64,000 bases of DNA, taken from NCBI GenBank assembly GCA_022225965.2, contig JAKJXP020000071.1:1-64000 (forward strand), given 5' to 3'. This document shows, piece after piece, positions 48,160 to 58,224 of this stretch. The notes under the pieces are model-generated. The model ran no database searches. It was given only the letters and a program-made list of their open reading frames with translations, and was not told where the DNA came from. A program made the translations under genes and the position numbers. The DNA comes from Diatrype stigma (lineage: Eukaryota; Ascomycota; Sordariomycetes; Xylariales; Diatrypaceae). Position 1 is the stretch's first letter, and every line of letters begins with the position of its first letter.

Positions 48160-50056
48160 AGAATTACCTTGGCTGGTTTTCTTCGTTATTGGGCATTGGT
48201 CACGACATGGTACGGCTTCGGATATCTGCAGAGCACTCGCAAAGATGGCATGGACAAACAAATTAGAGGGAAAAGGGCATCACTCTTGTGTCCCCGGACA
48301 TTACTCGACATCCTAGGGGCATCTACGTCAACGCAGATAGACGACGGATACCTAAAAGATCCTCAATACAAAAGGGGCGTTAGGGGTCCTGATATCTTGC
48401 ATCTTCCTTTTTCGCGAATGGTTGTTTTCTCGTTTTCCTGTGTATCACGAAGTCATTATGGTTGATGCCGGATGATGACGCGAGTGGTCGACTGCCACAC
48501 GGGTGGATAGCTGGAAATGGCTTTTCCGCATGAGCATCCGAGAGGACTGTGCCTAATCGGCATGATCTCTCGGGATGTGAGGACGTGGAACGCTGATTGA
48601 GGAACGCTAATTACTCAAGTGCAGTAGTGACTATTTCTTCTCACTGCTAGGCAAATTCAGATGAGTTCCACAAACACCATTTGGCATCCACCTGCGTATG
48701 TGATGTGATGTGATGCGATGCGATGTGAGGTGAAGTGAAGTCTGCGGTCTGATGATATTCGACATGCCTTTGTGTGACATACAATAACAGTGACTGTTTT
48801 ATACGTGAAGTATCGTGGTTTACCACATGGTGATTTCCTTCTGGCTAACTTGCAGCAAATATGTGCAGTCCATTCAAAGTGTTCACTATCAACATTATCA
48901 AAGAAGGCTGTTTAGCGCGTCATCCATCAACTATACCTCGGTAACTCCTCGCTAGTTGTTGGTGTGGACTTGGGAAGCACCTTGTGATAGGGAGCAGTCA
49001 CTTCTATGCCTATCCAAGGAGCCCTGGGACTCCCATCTTCTCAATACTCTGTATATTGCCGTAACAGCCTCTGGAGGTGCCACCCAGGTTCCTACCTACC
49101 CCCATAGGAATATCAGTTGCAGAGAATTAAAATCGCCGCAGCTACGACGTCTCACCTACCACATACCTTTATTTCTTGTATGCAGTTGTCCTATTGTAGG
49201 TAGTTATAAGTCGGTAGCCGCCATAAGATCTCCTGAGTCCTAGACATTCAATGTTGTTGATCAACCAACAAGCAACCCAATAAGCAACCTTATTCAGAAC
49301 CTTAAGCCAATTGGAGCACAGGCCAGTCAAAGCCAAACTCCCCCAAGAGGGTCCACTACTCGATCTAGATATCCTGCTTGGCTGGGCCCTGGGGTATCAA
49401 GCTTATTAGGTAAGCTCATTACCCACCACCTGCACCTGGCAACCTGGATCCTGCACTCACTCCGGGTCGCTCTTTTCCACTTAACGCGAAAAAACACGCT
49501 ACGCACCTATCGCAAGTGCTGAAAGCACGCGGTAACATCATCTACAGGGGCTGTTCCCTCCTCCACTTCCATCTTCCCCCCACTGCGCTGCACTGGGCAT
49601 TGGATCCATGGGGATTACGTCCCCCATCAGGGCGCAACCCAGCCTCCTTCTGGACGGTTATTAATTTCTGCATGCCGAATGCCCTCTTCATCGTATTCTT
49701 CCTTTCCATTGCACAACTTTGGAACAACGATTGATTGCACTAGCAAATCGAATCCTGTGCTCCCGTGTTTAGATCATCCGGCTTGTCGTTTCTTGCACCG
49801 GTGACCCTTGGCGTATCTGCACTGCGTGCGTGTAAGCAAATCGTTGGCCTCATCAGCTTGCATCTTGCATAAAGCCCCCAATATTGTCATCATTCCTCCA
49901 TACCAGTCAAATACCGCCATCATAGTATTCTCTTCCGGGCTCCATATCTACATATTCAGGATATAGACCAAACCCCCTCAATTGCTATCGTGCTTCATAA
50001 TCATCCTCCGAACAGCATAATAGTAACTATTGCCGATTATTCAACCGGGGGGAACA
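48160..50056. other. 1.9 kb intergenic region
   Basis: 3' flank of eS27 and promoter/5' UTR of the RNR inhibitor gene. A pentamer array of TGATG/CGATG-type units lies at about 48699-48740. No coding exon recognised; the segment 49430-50040 is CT-rich and probably leader. Confidence 0.4.
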
Positions 50057-51172
50057 ATGTCGGCACCGCGCACGAAACGTCAGTTCGCCGGCGCTGCCAG
50101 CGACCCGGCCCAACGCCAGATAACATCCTTCTTCAACAACAACAACACTGGCTCTTCTAACCCCTCATTCGATGCATCCTCAGCCTACGACTCGCGGACG
50201 TCACCCGTACAAACCCCCAGCACGCCATCGCTGCCCGCCACGGTCCAGACGAATCTACTATCCGTGGGCATGCGGGTCCGGAAGTCGGTGCCCGAAGGTT
50301 ACAAGACGGGGTCGTATAGCAGCAAAAGCGCCTTCGCCCTCTGGGATGAGTCCAACAATGGTGCCACGACGCATCATCCTTCTTCTCCTGCCTATTCGTC
50401 CTCTTCCGAGGGCCGGTCACGTGCCAATGCCTTCTCGGCGCCCAGAGAGCTTATGCCGTTCTGCGGCATCCACAGCGTCGGCGGCCTAGCTGTGCAGCAG
50501 CAGCCCGAACACTTCAACACCACCACCACCACCTTGTCATCGGCAGCCGTGTCCCCCACCTCCGGAGATGCTACGCCCTACCGACGGCCAGCCACAGCCA
50601 GCGACAACACGAACCCATATATCACCGCCCTCGAAGAAGACGATATGCCAGGTCTCACGAGCAGTCAGGAGTCTGTGGCGAGCAGCACGGACTCGGCGGC
50701 GGCCTTGTCCATCACCACAAGAGCGCAGGCAGAAACGCGAAAGCGCTCTTTTACCGAGGAGGAGGACGAGGAGGCCCCGGAGACACCCGACCGTCTGAAT
50801 ATCTGGCGCAACGCGCAGTACGATGGCGAGATCAGTCCGCGCAGCCTGGCCCCCGTGGGCTGGGGCAACGGCCGCGTGATGGCCGTCCCGCGGAAGGGCA
50901 GGCTGCAGAACAGGAACACCACCAGGATGGGGCCTGCTGCTGGTGCTGCTGGTGCTGTTGCCAACCCGCTGTCGATGTCGATGTCGATGTCGATCGACAG
51001 CGTCGGGGCCGGAGGAGCCGTTGCCGCCGCTGCCGCCGCGGGATTCAAGGGCCATGGTCATGGCCAGAGACAAGGGCAGGAGAACGTCATGATCTTAGAC
51101 GTGGACGACTTCGACGAGGCGGACTTCCTGGACAGGAACCCGAGCTGGGAGGTTGAGATGAGCGACATTTGA
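50057..51172 (+). CDS. Ribonucleotide reductase inhibitor, Spd1/Dif1 family
   Basis: Intrinsically disordered regulator that restrains ribonucleotide reductase outside S phase or without DNA damage. Single exon, 371 aa; the ATG at MSAPRTKRQ is chosen because nine upstream codons look like leader. Residues 67-90 hold the Hug/R1-binding signature LLSVGMRVRKSVPEGYKTGSY. Around residues 135-145 is a second family-conserved stretch, ELMPFCGIHSVGGLA. The C-terminus is acidic, LDVDDFDEADFLD. Residues 19-26, QRQITSFF, fit the PCNA-interacting box QxxIxxFF, reminiscent of fission yeast Spd1, which is destroyed by CRL4-Cdt2 on PCNA. Low-complexity Thr, Met-Ser and Ala tracts lie between. It is much larger than yeast Dif1 or Spd1 (~120 aa), as usual in filamentous fungi. 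Confidence 0.82.
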   Translation: MSAPRTKRQFAGAASDPAQRQITSFFNNNNTGSSNPSFDASSAYDSRTSPVQTPSTPSLPATVQTNLLSVGMRVRKSVPEGYKTGSYSSKSAFALWDESNNGATTHHPSSPAYSSSSEGRSRANAFSAPRELMPFCGIHSVGGLAVQQQPEHFNTTTTTLSSAAVSPTSGDATPYRRPATASDNTNPYITALEEDDMPGLTSSQESVASSTDSAAALSITTRAQAETRKRSFTEEEDEEAPETPDRLNIWRNAQYDGEISPRSLAPVGWGNGRVMAVPRKGRLQNRNTTRMGPAAGAAGAVANPLSMSMSMSIDSVGAGGAVAAAAAAGFKGHGHGQRQGQENVMILDVDDFDEADFLDRNPSWEVEMSDI

Positions 51173-52558
51173 CTTGGTGCCGAGTATACTATGATGATGA
51201 TGAGCACAGCAACTCGCGGTGACCTGCGTATAGACGGATGGATGGATGGAGACAACGACGAGACGAGGTGGGGAAGATGAAAAACCGCCGCCTGGTATGG
51301 GTTGGTGGTGGTGGTGGTGATGATGATGATAACAACGACAAGAAGAAACAGGGCGGGTTGGTGGTTGGTTTGGGCAGTCTGGGCTTGTTTACACGATATT
51401 ACGGTATTAGGTTTGGTTTTCAGAGATACCATCGACTAAATGCATGGGAGAGGCGCTTTGGGTTGGGGAGGACCTGCTTCTGGTTTTTGTTTGATTGTTG
51501 AGACTTTCTTCCCCGGCACTTTTTCGTCCTAGTTCATTTATGTTGTCTAAGGCGTAGCGCAGCGCATAGGACAAAGTTCCACGGCAGAATGCAGATTATC
51601 GTTCATACCTACTAAGTATACATGTGTGTCTTAGACATCAGGGCCCTTGTTTCAGAGGTAGTGACCACCGTAGTGACGTATCGTTGTACAACCTAGCACT
51701 GAATATCGATCGGGAGGTTCCATCTCCGGCAATTGGGTATGATATTTAGCCCTCTACTGGGTATATTGAATTGCTCGTGTCCCGACACCATGGCTACGTT
51801 GAGGAACTGGAGTATATGCGTATGTGAGAGTGTGTACGAAGACGCCCTCGTGCTTCCATCTCGTCAAGGCCGGGCCGCTTGCTTGACTCGCAAGGTCTAT
51901 GGTAGCCCTTCCTATGTTGTGAGGCTCAGGTTCTCAGGAAGAACTCACCCCTTTCCTTATGCTCCTGATGAGGTACTTAAGTGGGTAGCCGGCTGATTGG
52001 GCTGTAGGCCTGGGCGATGTTCGTAACTTTCAGGACTTTGTTAATTCGCGGAAGACTGATGTTGCACTCAGGGAACCGTGTGTAGCAACCTGGGCGGCTG
52101 GGAAGCCGCGCTTTATCTTGGGCTGGTGTAAGTAAGTACACCTAGGGGAAGTGGCACTTCTTGTTTGCTTGTGTGTCAAGGTAACCAACCCCCCGAACTA
52201 GATAGTGTGTTCCGTTCCTTTGGTAGCTAGTTCGCTATTCACATTCATTGGTGAAGCAAAGCTTATGAGTGTAGGGCTATAATGTTGGTATTATATCGAC
52301 ATGAAGATTCAAGACTTATTACAAACTTCGTGGTACTGTGTATCATATTAAATAAACCTCTCGAAGGTTCGCAAGAGAAGAAAGTGATGTATGTACATGA
52401 GCCCTTATACTTGATGGTTCATTGCATCTGGTCTCGCAGTCTTGTAACTAAAATGCTGACCTTGTACCTCAATGCTCAAGACTATGCCTGCTGGTTAATG
52501 AACAGGAAAAGGGGGGGGGGGGGGGGGGGGGTAAGAAAGGCCGTTGATNNNNNNNNNN

Positions 52559-52602
<44 letters not shown>

Positions 52603-52690
52603 AAGAACTGCCGTTGATGTGAAGAACGCGAAACCCCAGTTATAGCCTTAAACCATTGCCTGAAGCTTCGGCGCTCACAAGATACTATGC
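51173..52690. other. 1.5 kb intergenic region with assembly gap and homopolymers
   Basis: Non-coding. Contains a G21 run (52511-52531), a 10-N gap (52549-52558) and a C43 run (52559-52601). The octamer CCGTTGAT lies on both sides of this junction (52541-52548 and about 52611-52618), suggesting an unmerged contig overlap. Confidence 0.6.
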
Positions 52691-55122
52691 TCAGTTGCCT
52701 TCGCCACCCTCGGCTCGGCACAGCTGGTATCCGACCTCCTCCCAGCGGTCGTTGCCGACGCACGGATGGCACCAGAAGACATCGTGCGGATCGACCGCCC
52801 TCTTGATGGTCAGAAGCCGCTCGTAGTTCTCACCCCAGAAGCTTTGCTGCCAGTTCGGTTCGGCCGGGTTGTTCTGGCGTTCAACAGCGATTGTGGTCGG
52901 TCAGTCAGCCAGCCTTCTTTTCTAATCTGATCCAAGCCCCTTCCTCAAGATGCATAGCGTCTAGTTGACGGCGGGAATAACTCACCTCGTTCATGTAAGA
53001 CCCCATATCGGGCGCGAGCTTTCGAAGCGGCTCGATGGATGCGTTGAGCTCGACTAGGGCCTCGGCCTTCGCGGTGGCGTTCTCTGGCGGGAAGCTGATA
53101 CCGTTGACTATACATATATATATTAATTTGGGTTCGGGTGAGTGAGGGACCAGGTTGGGGCTTTTGCGTGGGGGTTTCTATACACACACACACACACACA
53201 TACAAAGAAAAGGGCAGAGGGGGCAGCTATACTTACCAGCATGCACCAGCGTCCTCCTCCACGACGGGCAGACCGAATTGCCGCCGCCCCGCGGCTTCGC
53301 GTCCCACGTGCCCTTGCCCGCCACGAGGTACGCGGTCCCGCCGTTGCCCGGCTGCGCGAAGACCCTGTAGGCCTCGCCGATGGCCGCCGTCTCGCTGGCG
53401 CTGGCGGGCGACAGGGCCGCCTTGTCTAGCAGGTGGGAGCCGACGTACGTGTCGGTGCCGGCCACGCCGGCGTCGAGGTGGGTGGCGTACCAGTCCAGGA
53501 AGGACGGGTGGGCGGCGATGCGCGGGGTCGCGACGAACACGCCCGGCCACGTCGCGGCCACGTGCGCGAGGATCGGCGCCCAGACCGCCTCCATGTCCGC
53601 CGTCGCCGTGCTGATGGCGACGAACGCGCCCTTCATGCCGGCCGCGGGCGCTGTGTCGTTGCTGGTGGTGGTGCTGTTGCCGAGACCCGACGTGGTGGTG
53701 TTGGGGAGGAAGTAGGCGTAGCCCGACACGCCCTTCGAGGCGAGGTACGGGAGCTGCGACAGCAGGTACCCGACGAGGTCCCAGAGGTGCGGCGCGTCGG
53801 GCTGCGTCGTCAGGATGCTCAGGTCCGCGCTCACGAGCGGCGGCGAGGGGTAAGTGGCCATCGTCACGGAGGTGATGACTCCGAACGTTGAGCCGCCGCC
53901 CTGAGATTAAAAAAGGGGGGTTAGTCCTTAGTCAAATCCTTTATCAAATGGAAAAGAGAAAAGAAAAGAAAAAGAAAGGGGAAGATAAGAAGGGAGTGGG
54001 AGCTTGAGACATACACCACGCAAGGCCCAGAATAAATCTTGATTCTGGCACTCGTTGGCCACGACTATGTCGCCCATGGGGGTCACGACCTCCATCTCGT
54101 AGACCTGGTCGGCCCCGAGCCCGTAGTGCGGCGCCAGGATGGAGTGGCCGCCGCCCGTGAGGTAGCCGCCCAGGCTGACCGTCACGCCGTTACCGCCCAC
54201 GACCGTCTGGTTGACCTTATCGAGCTCCTCGTAGATGCTCCCCATCTGGGCGCCCGGGGACGCCGTCACGGCGGTGTGGTTAATGGCGAAGGAGCACCCC
54301 TGGGGCTGGAACAAAGCGTGCGTTTCCATCGCCGTCGAGCCCCGGAGCCGCAGGTGGTGGACCCAGATCGACAGGGAGCCCGGCGCCACGGAGCGCCCCT
54401 GAAAATCGTGCCCGGTGCTCTTCACCGAAAGCCGGACCTCGTGCTCGCGCGCTGTTTTGAGGGAAGGGGGTGTTGGTTAGTACATAGTCAATCTAACTAA
54501 GGATATATTTCGTATTGTGCTCAGATAAGGGATAAGGGGTGGGGTGGGGGGTTCTTCTTTCTTACCAAAGTGAACGGCCGCTTTGACATCTTCGGCGCAG
54601 GTGGCGTTTACGACATAGGCAGGATAGCCCGCAGGACTGCAGGGATAACTCGAGTCGGGGAGGCAGGTGTCATTTGCAAATTGGTTCCACACTGCAACAT
54701 AGAGTTTGGTCAGTTGATGGTGGGCCTCTTTAATGAACACATGGATCCTGTGCCTTGAGCGAGAATTCTAGCAAGAAGAACTGGCTAAGCCGAAGGACTT
54801 GCTGGGTGCTTATTCACGTACTGGTAGAGACTGGATCGTTGGTATGGTATTCGGCCCCGAGCCATGCGGCGGCAACGTTGGCACACTCTGCGGAGTCGAA
54901 GTTAGCCTGTCCGGGATGACAGACACTTCCTGGAGGAGACGGTTGTATGAGCTTCCCCCCAAGAGACTCGTTGAACGCGGTCCAGTGCTCTTGGGATGGC
55001 CAGGAGACGGAGCCAGGGAAGGCCTTGCAACGGCTGGCCCCGGACGTCGCGTCACCAGGGAGGCCATAACCAATGGCACAGAGTGATGATAGCACGGCGA
55101 GTGGTCGTAGTGTAGCTTCCAT
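52691..55122 (-). CDS. Secreted FAD-linked oxidase, berberine-bridge-enzyme type
   Basis: Extracellular or secretory-pathway flavoprotein oxidising carbohydrates, alcohols or secondary metabolites. Minus-strand exons 55122-54822, 54691-54566, 54451-54015, 53900-53237, 53107-52986, 52873-52691 give 610 aa. Signal peptide residues 1-20 (METLR-like: MEATLRPLAVLSSLCAIGYG). FAD-binding domain: KSTGHDFQGRS holds the His that binds FAD covalently. The second flavin loop is LGGYLTGGGHS, without the Cys of bicovalent enzymes, so mono-covalent FAD is expected. FWALRGGGGSTFGVITSVT follows across an intron (GTATGT donor). The C-terminal BBE domain is SFWGENYERLLTIKRAVDPHDVFWC. A CA repeat lies in the intron at 53182-53201. 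A TATA box (55209-55216) precedes it. The substrate is unknown. Confidence 0.92.
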
Positions 55123-55208
55123 CGTGGTGTCAAAGAACCGATGCTACACAAGGGTGACTTCTGGAGGTCAATGGTGATCCTAACCTTGCGTGTGCGGGCT
55201 ACGCCGTC

Positions 55209-55216
55209 TTTATATA
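55209..55216 (-). promoter_or_regulatory. TATA box of the FAD oxidase
   Basis: TATATAAA on the minus strand, 87 bp upstream of the start codon at 55122. Confidence 0.55.
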
Positions 55217-56147
55217 ACGGTCGTCAGGACAGCAGTCTTACATAAGGACTTCTGGTGCGTTGGAGGCAAGCTACCATACATGACCATTTTTTCAACGGGG
55301 ACAGGTCGTGATGTCGGTGCTCGAAAATACCCCTGACCCTGCCCAGCTGAAAAGAACCCCAGGAATCGAGTCTTGTCGATCAGGCATCATCCACGACCGC
55401 GCTCTGTACATAGCTGCGTATAAGCCATGACCCCCCATGCCGCAGAAGCAAAGCGTGGGGTTTCCTTATTCTTCTCGGTTTCAACCTAACTAACAACTAT
55501 AAGCACGTATATACGTTGCTGCGAAGCTGACCAGGGGAGCAGGGGGGGAGGCTAGAAAGTGGATCGGGCTATAAGGTGGCACAGGTAATCCACACAGCTG
55601 AATAGGAAATGACAGGCTTTGACAGCAGCGGAGTGCGGGCTGAAAAATATTTGAAGATCCTGATTCCTGGTAATGCGAGGTCCCCGCTAGCCAAATCCAT
55701 CATGACTGCAGATTGTACTCTGTAGGGCTGATCGCCATAGAGCTGTGTTTTGACGATGGTGATAGCACGTACAGAGGCAGACAACAGGTCTACGTAGAGG
55801 GACCGTAGGAACCAACTCACAGGCACGGAGGGCTGTGCTATCTAGATATCTAGAATATGACATAAGCCTTTAGGTACTTCGTGGTTCTTAAGAGGATCCA
55901 CTAACCATGACAGGTATGTGAGAAGCCCCTTAGTTATAGCTCTGGATCGTCGTTGGAATTAAGCGAATGCGAATGTCCATGGGCCGGGGCGTGATGAAAT
56001 CTAACTGGATGGTATTTGGATCTGAAGAGGAACGAGTAGTGCAACGAGAGTGCGTTGCTCTGGCTTCTGCACTCTTCTCATAGTGGGGGATCCAACTACT
56101 TACTATGGTAATAGCCTAAGCACTGGAAGATAAACAGAATTCGGTCA
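55217..56147. other. Intergenic region left of the interleaved repeat
   Basis: Promoter flank of the oxidase gene, then non-coding DNA of ordinary composition up to the start of the AT-rich repeat. No exon or RNA gene seen. Confidence 0.4.
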
Positions 56148-57749
56148 TAAGGGGGTGTTCTCGATCAAAAGCAGGAATTTACTTGTGGGGGGATAGTGGA
56201 GATTCAGCGAAACAGAATTACCGCGTTCTTAGGGGGAATTGTAATTGTATCCACCTTTAGCCGGCTGAATTTCCAATGACCGCCCGGGTATTCCGGTCCA
56301 ATAAGCTCGCGATATTTCGCTAAAGGATTCCCATCCATTCAAAAGCAGCTTTGGATTATTTTTGGAACTATTTTTATTAATATTATTTATAACGCAATTT
56401 ATAATACTTTATGTATATATATTTTTATATACGTAATTACTTAAGGAATATTCTTAATTAAAAATATATTTATAATTATAGTTTATAAGCATTTTATTAT
56501 TTAAAATTATTAAATTCGGCCGGAATTCGTATATGCGTTTTATTATAATTATATAAGTAACCGGTTAATTTTAATGCTTTTATTTTCGATAATACGTTAA
56601 ATTCTATTAAAGCTAATAATAACGCTATTTAATAACGCCATTTAAAATCTTACGATATGCGTTATTTATTTTTTATTTTTTTCTTTTTTGATTTTTCTTT
56701 TTTTGCTTTTCCTGTTTTTCTTTTTTTTGCCTTTCCTGTCTTTTTTGTTTTTCCTTTTCCTGCCTTTCTTGCTCTTTTTATTTTTTTTTGCTTTTTCTGC
56801 CTTTTTTGCTTTTCTTATTTTTCTTACTGTTTTTGTCCTTTTTATTTTACGTCGCCTGTTTTTTTAAAGATTTAAAACGTATATAAAACGTATATATTTA
56901 AAAACGCTATTACGATTAAAATTATATGTTATTATAAATATAAAAATTAAATAATTACGTATATAAAAATATATATACATAAAGCTATTACGAATTGCGT
57001 TATAAATAATATTAACAAAAGCAGCCTTAAAAGCAGCCTAAAGTTACTTTTAAATGAATAGAAATTCTTTAACGAAATATCGCGAGCTTATTAAACCGAA
57101 GCACCGGGGCGGTTATTAGAAATTTAGCCGGCTAAAGGTGGATATAATTATAATTTCCCTTAAAAATGCAGTAATTTTGTTTCGTTAAATCTCCATTATT
57201 TCTTTATAAGTAAATTCCTACTTTTAATCGAGAATATTCCCTTAGTTTTTATATTTATGGCAATATACGATTTCGGTTATAATAGCGTTTTTAAATATAT
57301 ACGTTTTATATACGTTTTAGATTTCCGAAAAGACAGGCAACGTAAAACAAGAAGAGCAAGAAGGGCAGGAAAAACAGGAAGGGCAGGAAAGGCAAGAAGG
57401 GCAAGAAGGGCAGAAAGGGCAGGAAAGGCAAAAAAAGGAAGAACAGAAAGGGCAGAAAAGGCAGGAAAAGGAAGAACAGAAAAGGCAAAAAGGGGAAGAT
57501 TAAAAAAGAAAGGAAAAAAAGGTAAACAACGCGTATTATAAGATTTTGGATGGCGTTATTAGGTGGCGTTGTTATTAGCTTTAGCAGAATTCAGCGTGTT
57601 ATCGAGAATAAAAGCATCAGAATTAACCGGTTGCTTATGTGATTATAATAAGACGCGCATACGGATTCCGGCCGGGTCCAGTAGCTCTGAATAATAGGGT
57701 GCTCACGGGCCACAATTGCAAGTATGCTTTTGATCAAGAACACCCCCTA
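56148..57749. mobile_element. RIP-decayed repeat element with interleaved inverted arms A-B-A'-B'
   Basis: Four blocks tile the region without gaps: A about 56150-56440, B about 56441-56950, A' about 56951-57242, B' about 57243-57749. A' is the inverted copy of A and B' that of B. Each pair aligns over its full length with differences almost all C/T or G/A. All four block ends carry versions of one terminus: intact AGGGGGTGTTC at 56150, its inverse GAACACCCCCT at 57738-57748, and mutated forms AGGAATATTC near 56444 and GAATATTCCCT ending 57242. A TA dinucleotide flanks A (56148-56149) and A' (57243-57244), as in a Tc1/mariner-type insertion. The middle is extremely AT-rich while the outer ends keep G and C. 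No transposase is encoded; the two long open frames inside lie in mirror-image pyrimidine- and purine-rich tracts. Confidence 0.75.
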
Positions 57750-58224
57750 AGAACTTTAAGAACTCACCCCGAAAGCTGTTTATGGCTAACCTGGAGTCTT
57801 ACCGAATAGGGACTGTCGGGCGACTCGGGCGTCTTCAACGGTGCTTACCTAGGTAGTTATTGGACCCACCATTCCCGTTACGGATGTGCTTTCTGAATTT
57901 ACAGGCATCCATGTGCCAAGATATTCGGCGATTATCCAATTGGCTACTTGGTCCCGAGCTAGACCAGCTGAGTAAAGTCACTTGAACCTTGCGAACCTTG
58001 TGAACCCTTGTGAACCTTTGTTATCTCAAGTCCATTCCACCAGAGCCGATCAGCCGAGTATTCGTATCTCATATTTTGTATACACAGTCACTACAGATCA
58101 TCGGCATCCAGGATGGCAGGTTCCTCATCCTCAATAATACAGAAATAGTCGCCATGATCGTGGAACCCCCTTGGAAGTGCATGACAACCTGATTGAACCT
58201 CGAAGCCTTCAAATAGCCATCATC
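57750..58224. other. Promoter region of the nucleotide pyrophosphatase gene
   Basis: Short intergenic sequence; TACCTAGGTA palindrome at 57846-57855. A trinucleotide-like string of 'gaaccttgtgaacc' repeats occurs at about 57983-58018. Confidence 0.4.

Noticed and set aside
53178..53237. Extension of the FAD oxidase exon through the CA repeat
   Set aside because: A consensus GTAAGT donor at 53236-53231 and the in-frame downstream exon VNGISFPPENAT show the CA repeat is intronic.
57243..57749. Lys/Arg-rich 94-aa frame as a real basic protein
   Set aside because: Lies wholly in the purine-rich tract of a RIP-decayed inverted repeat, with a mirror copy upstream.
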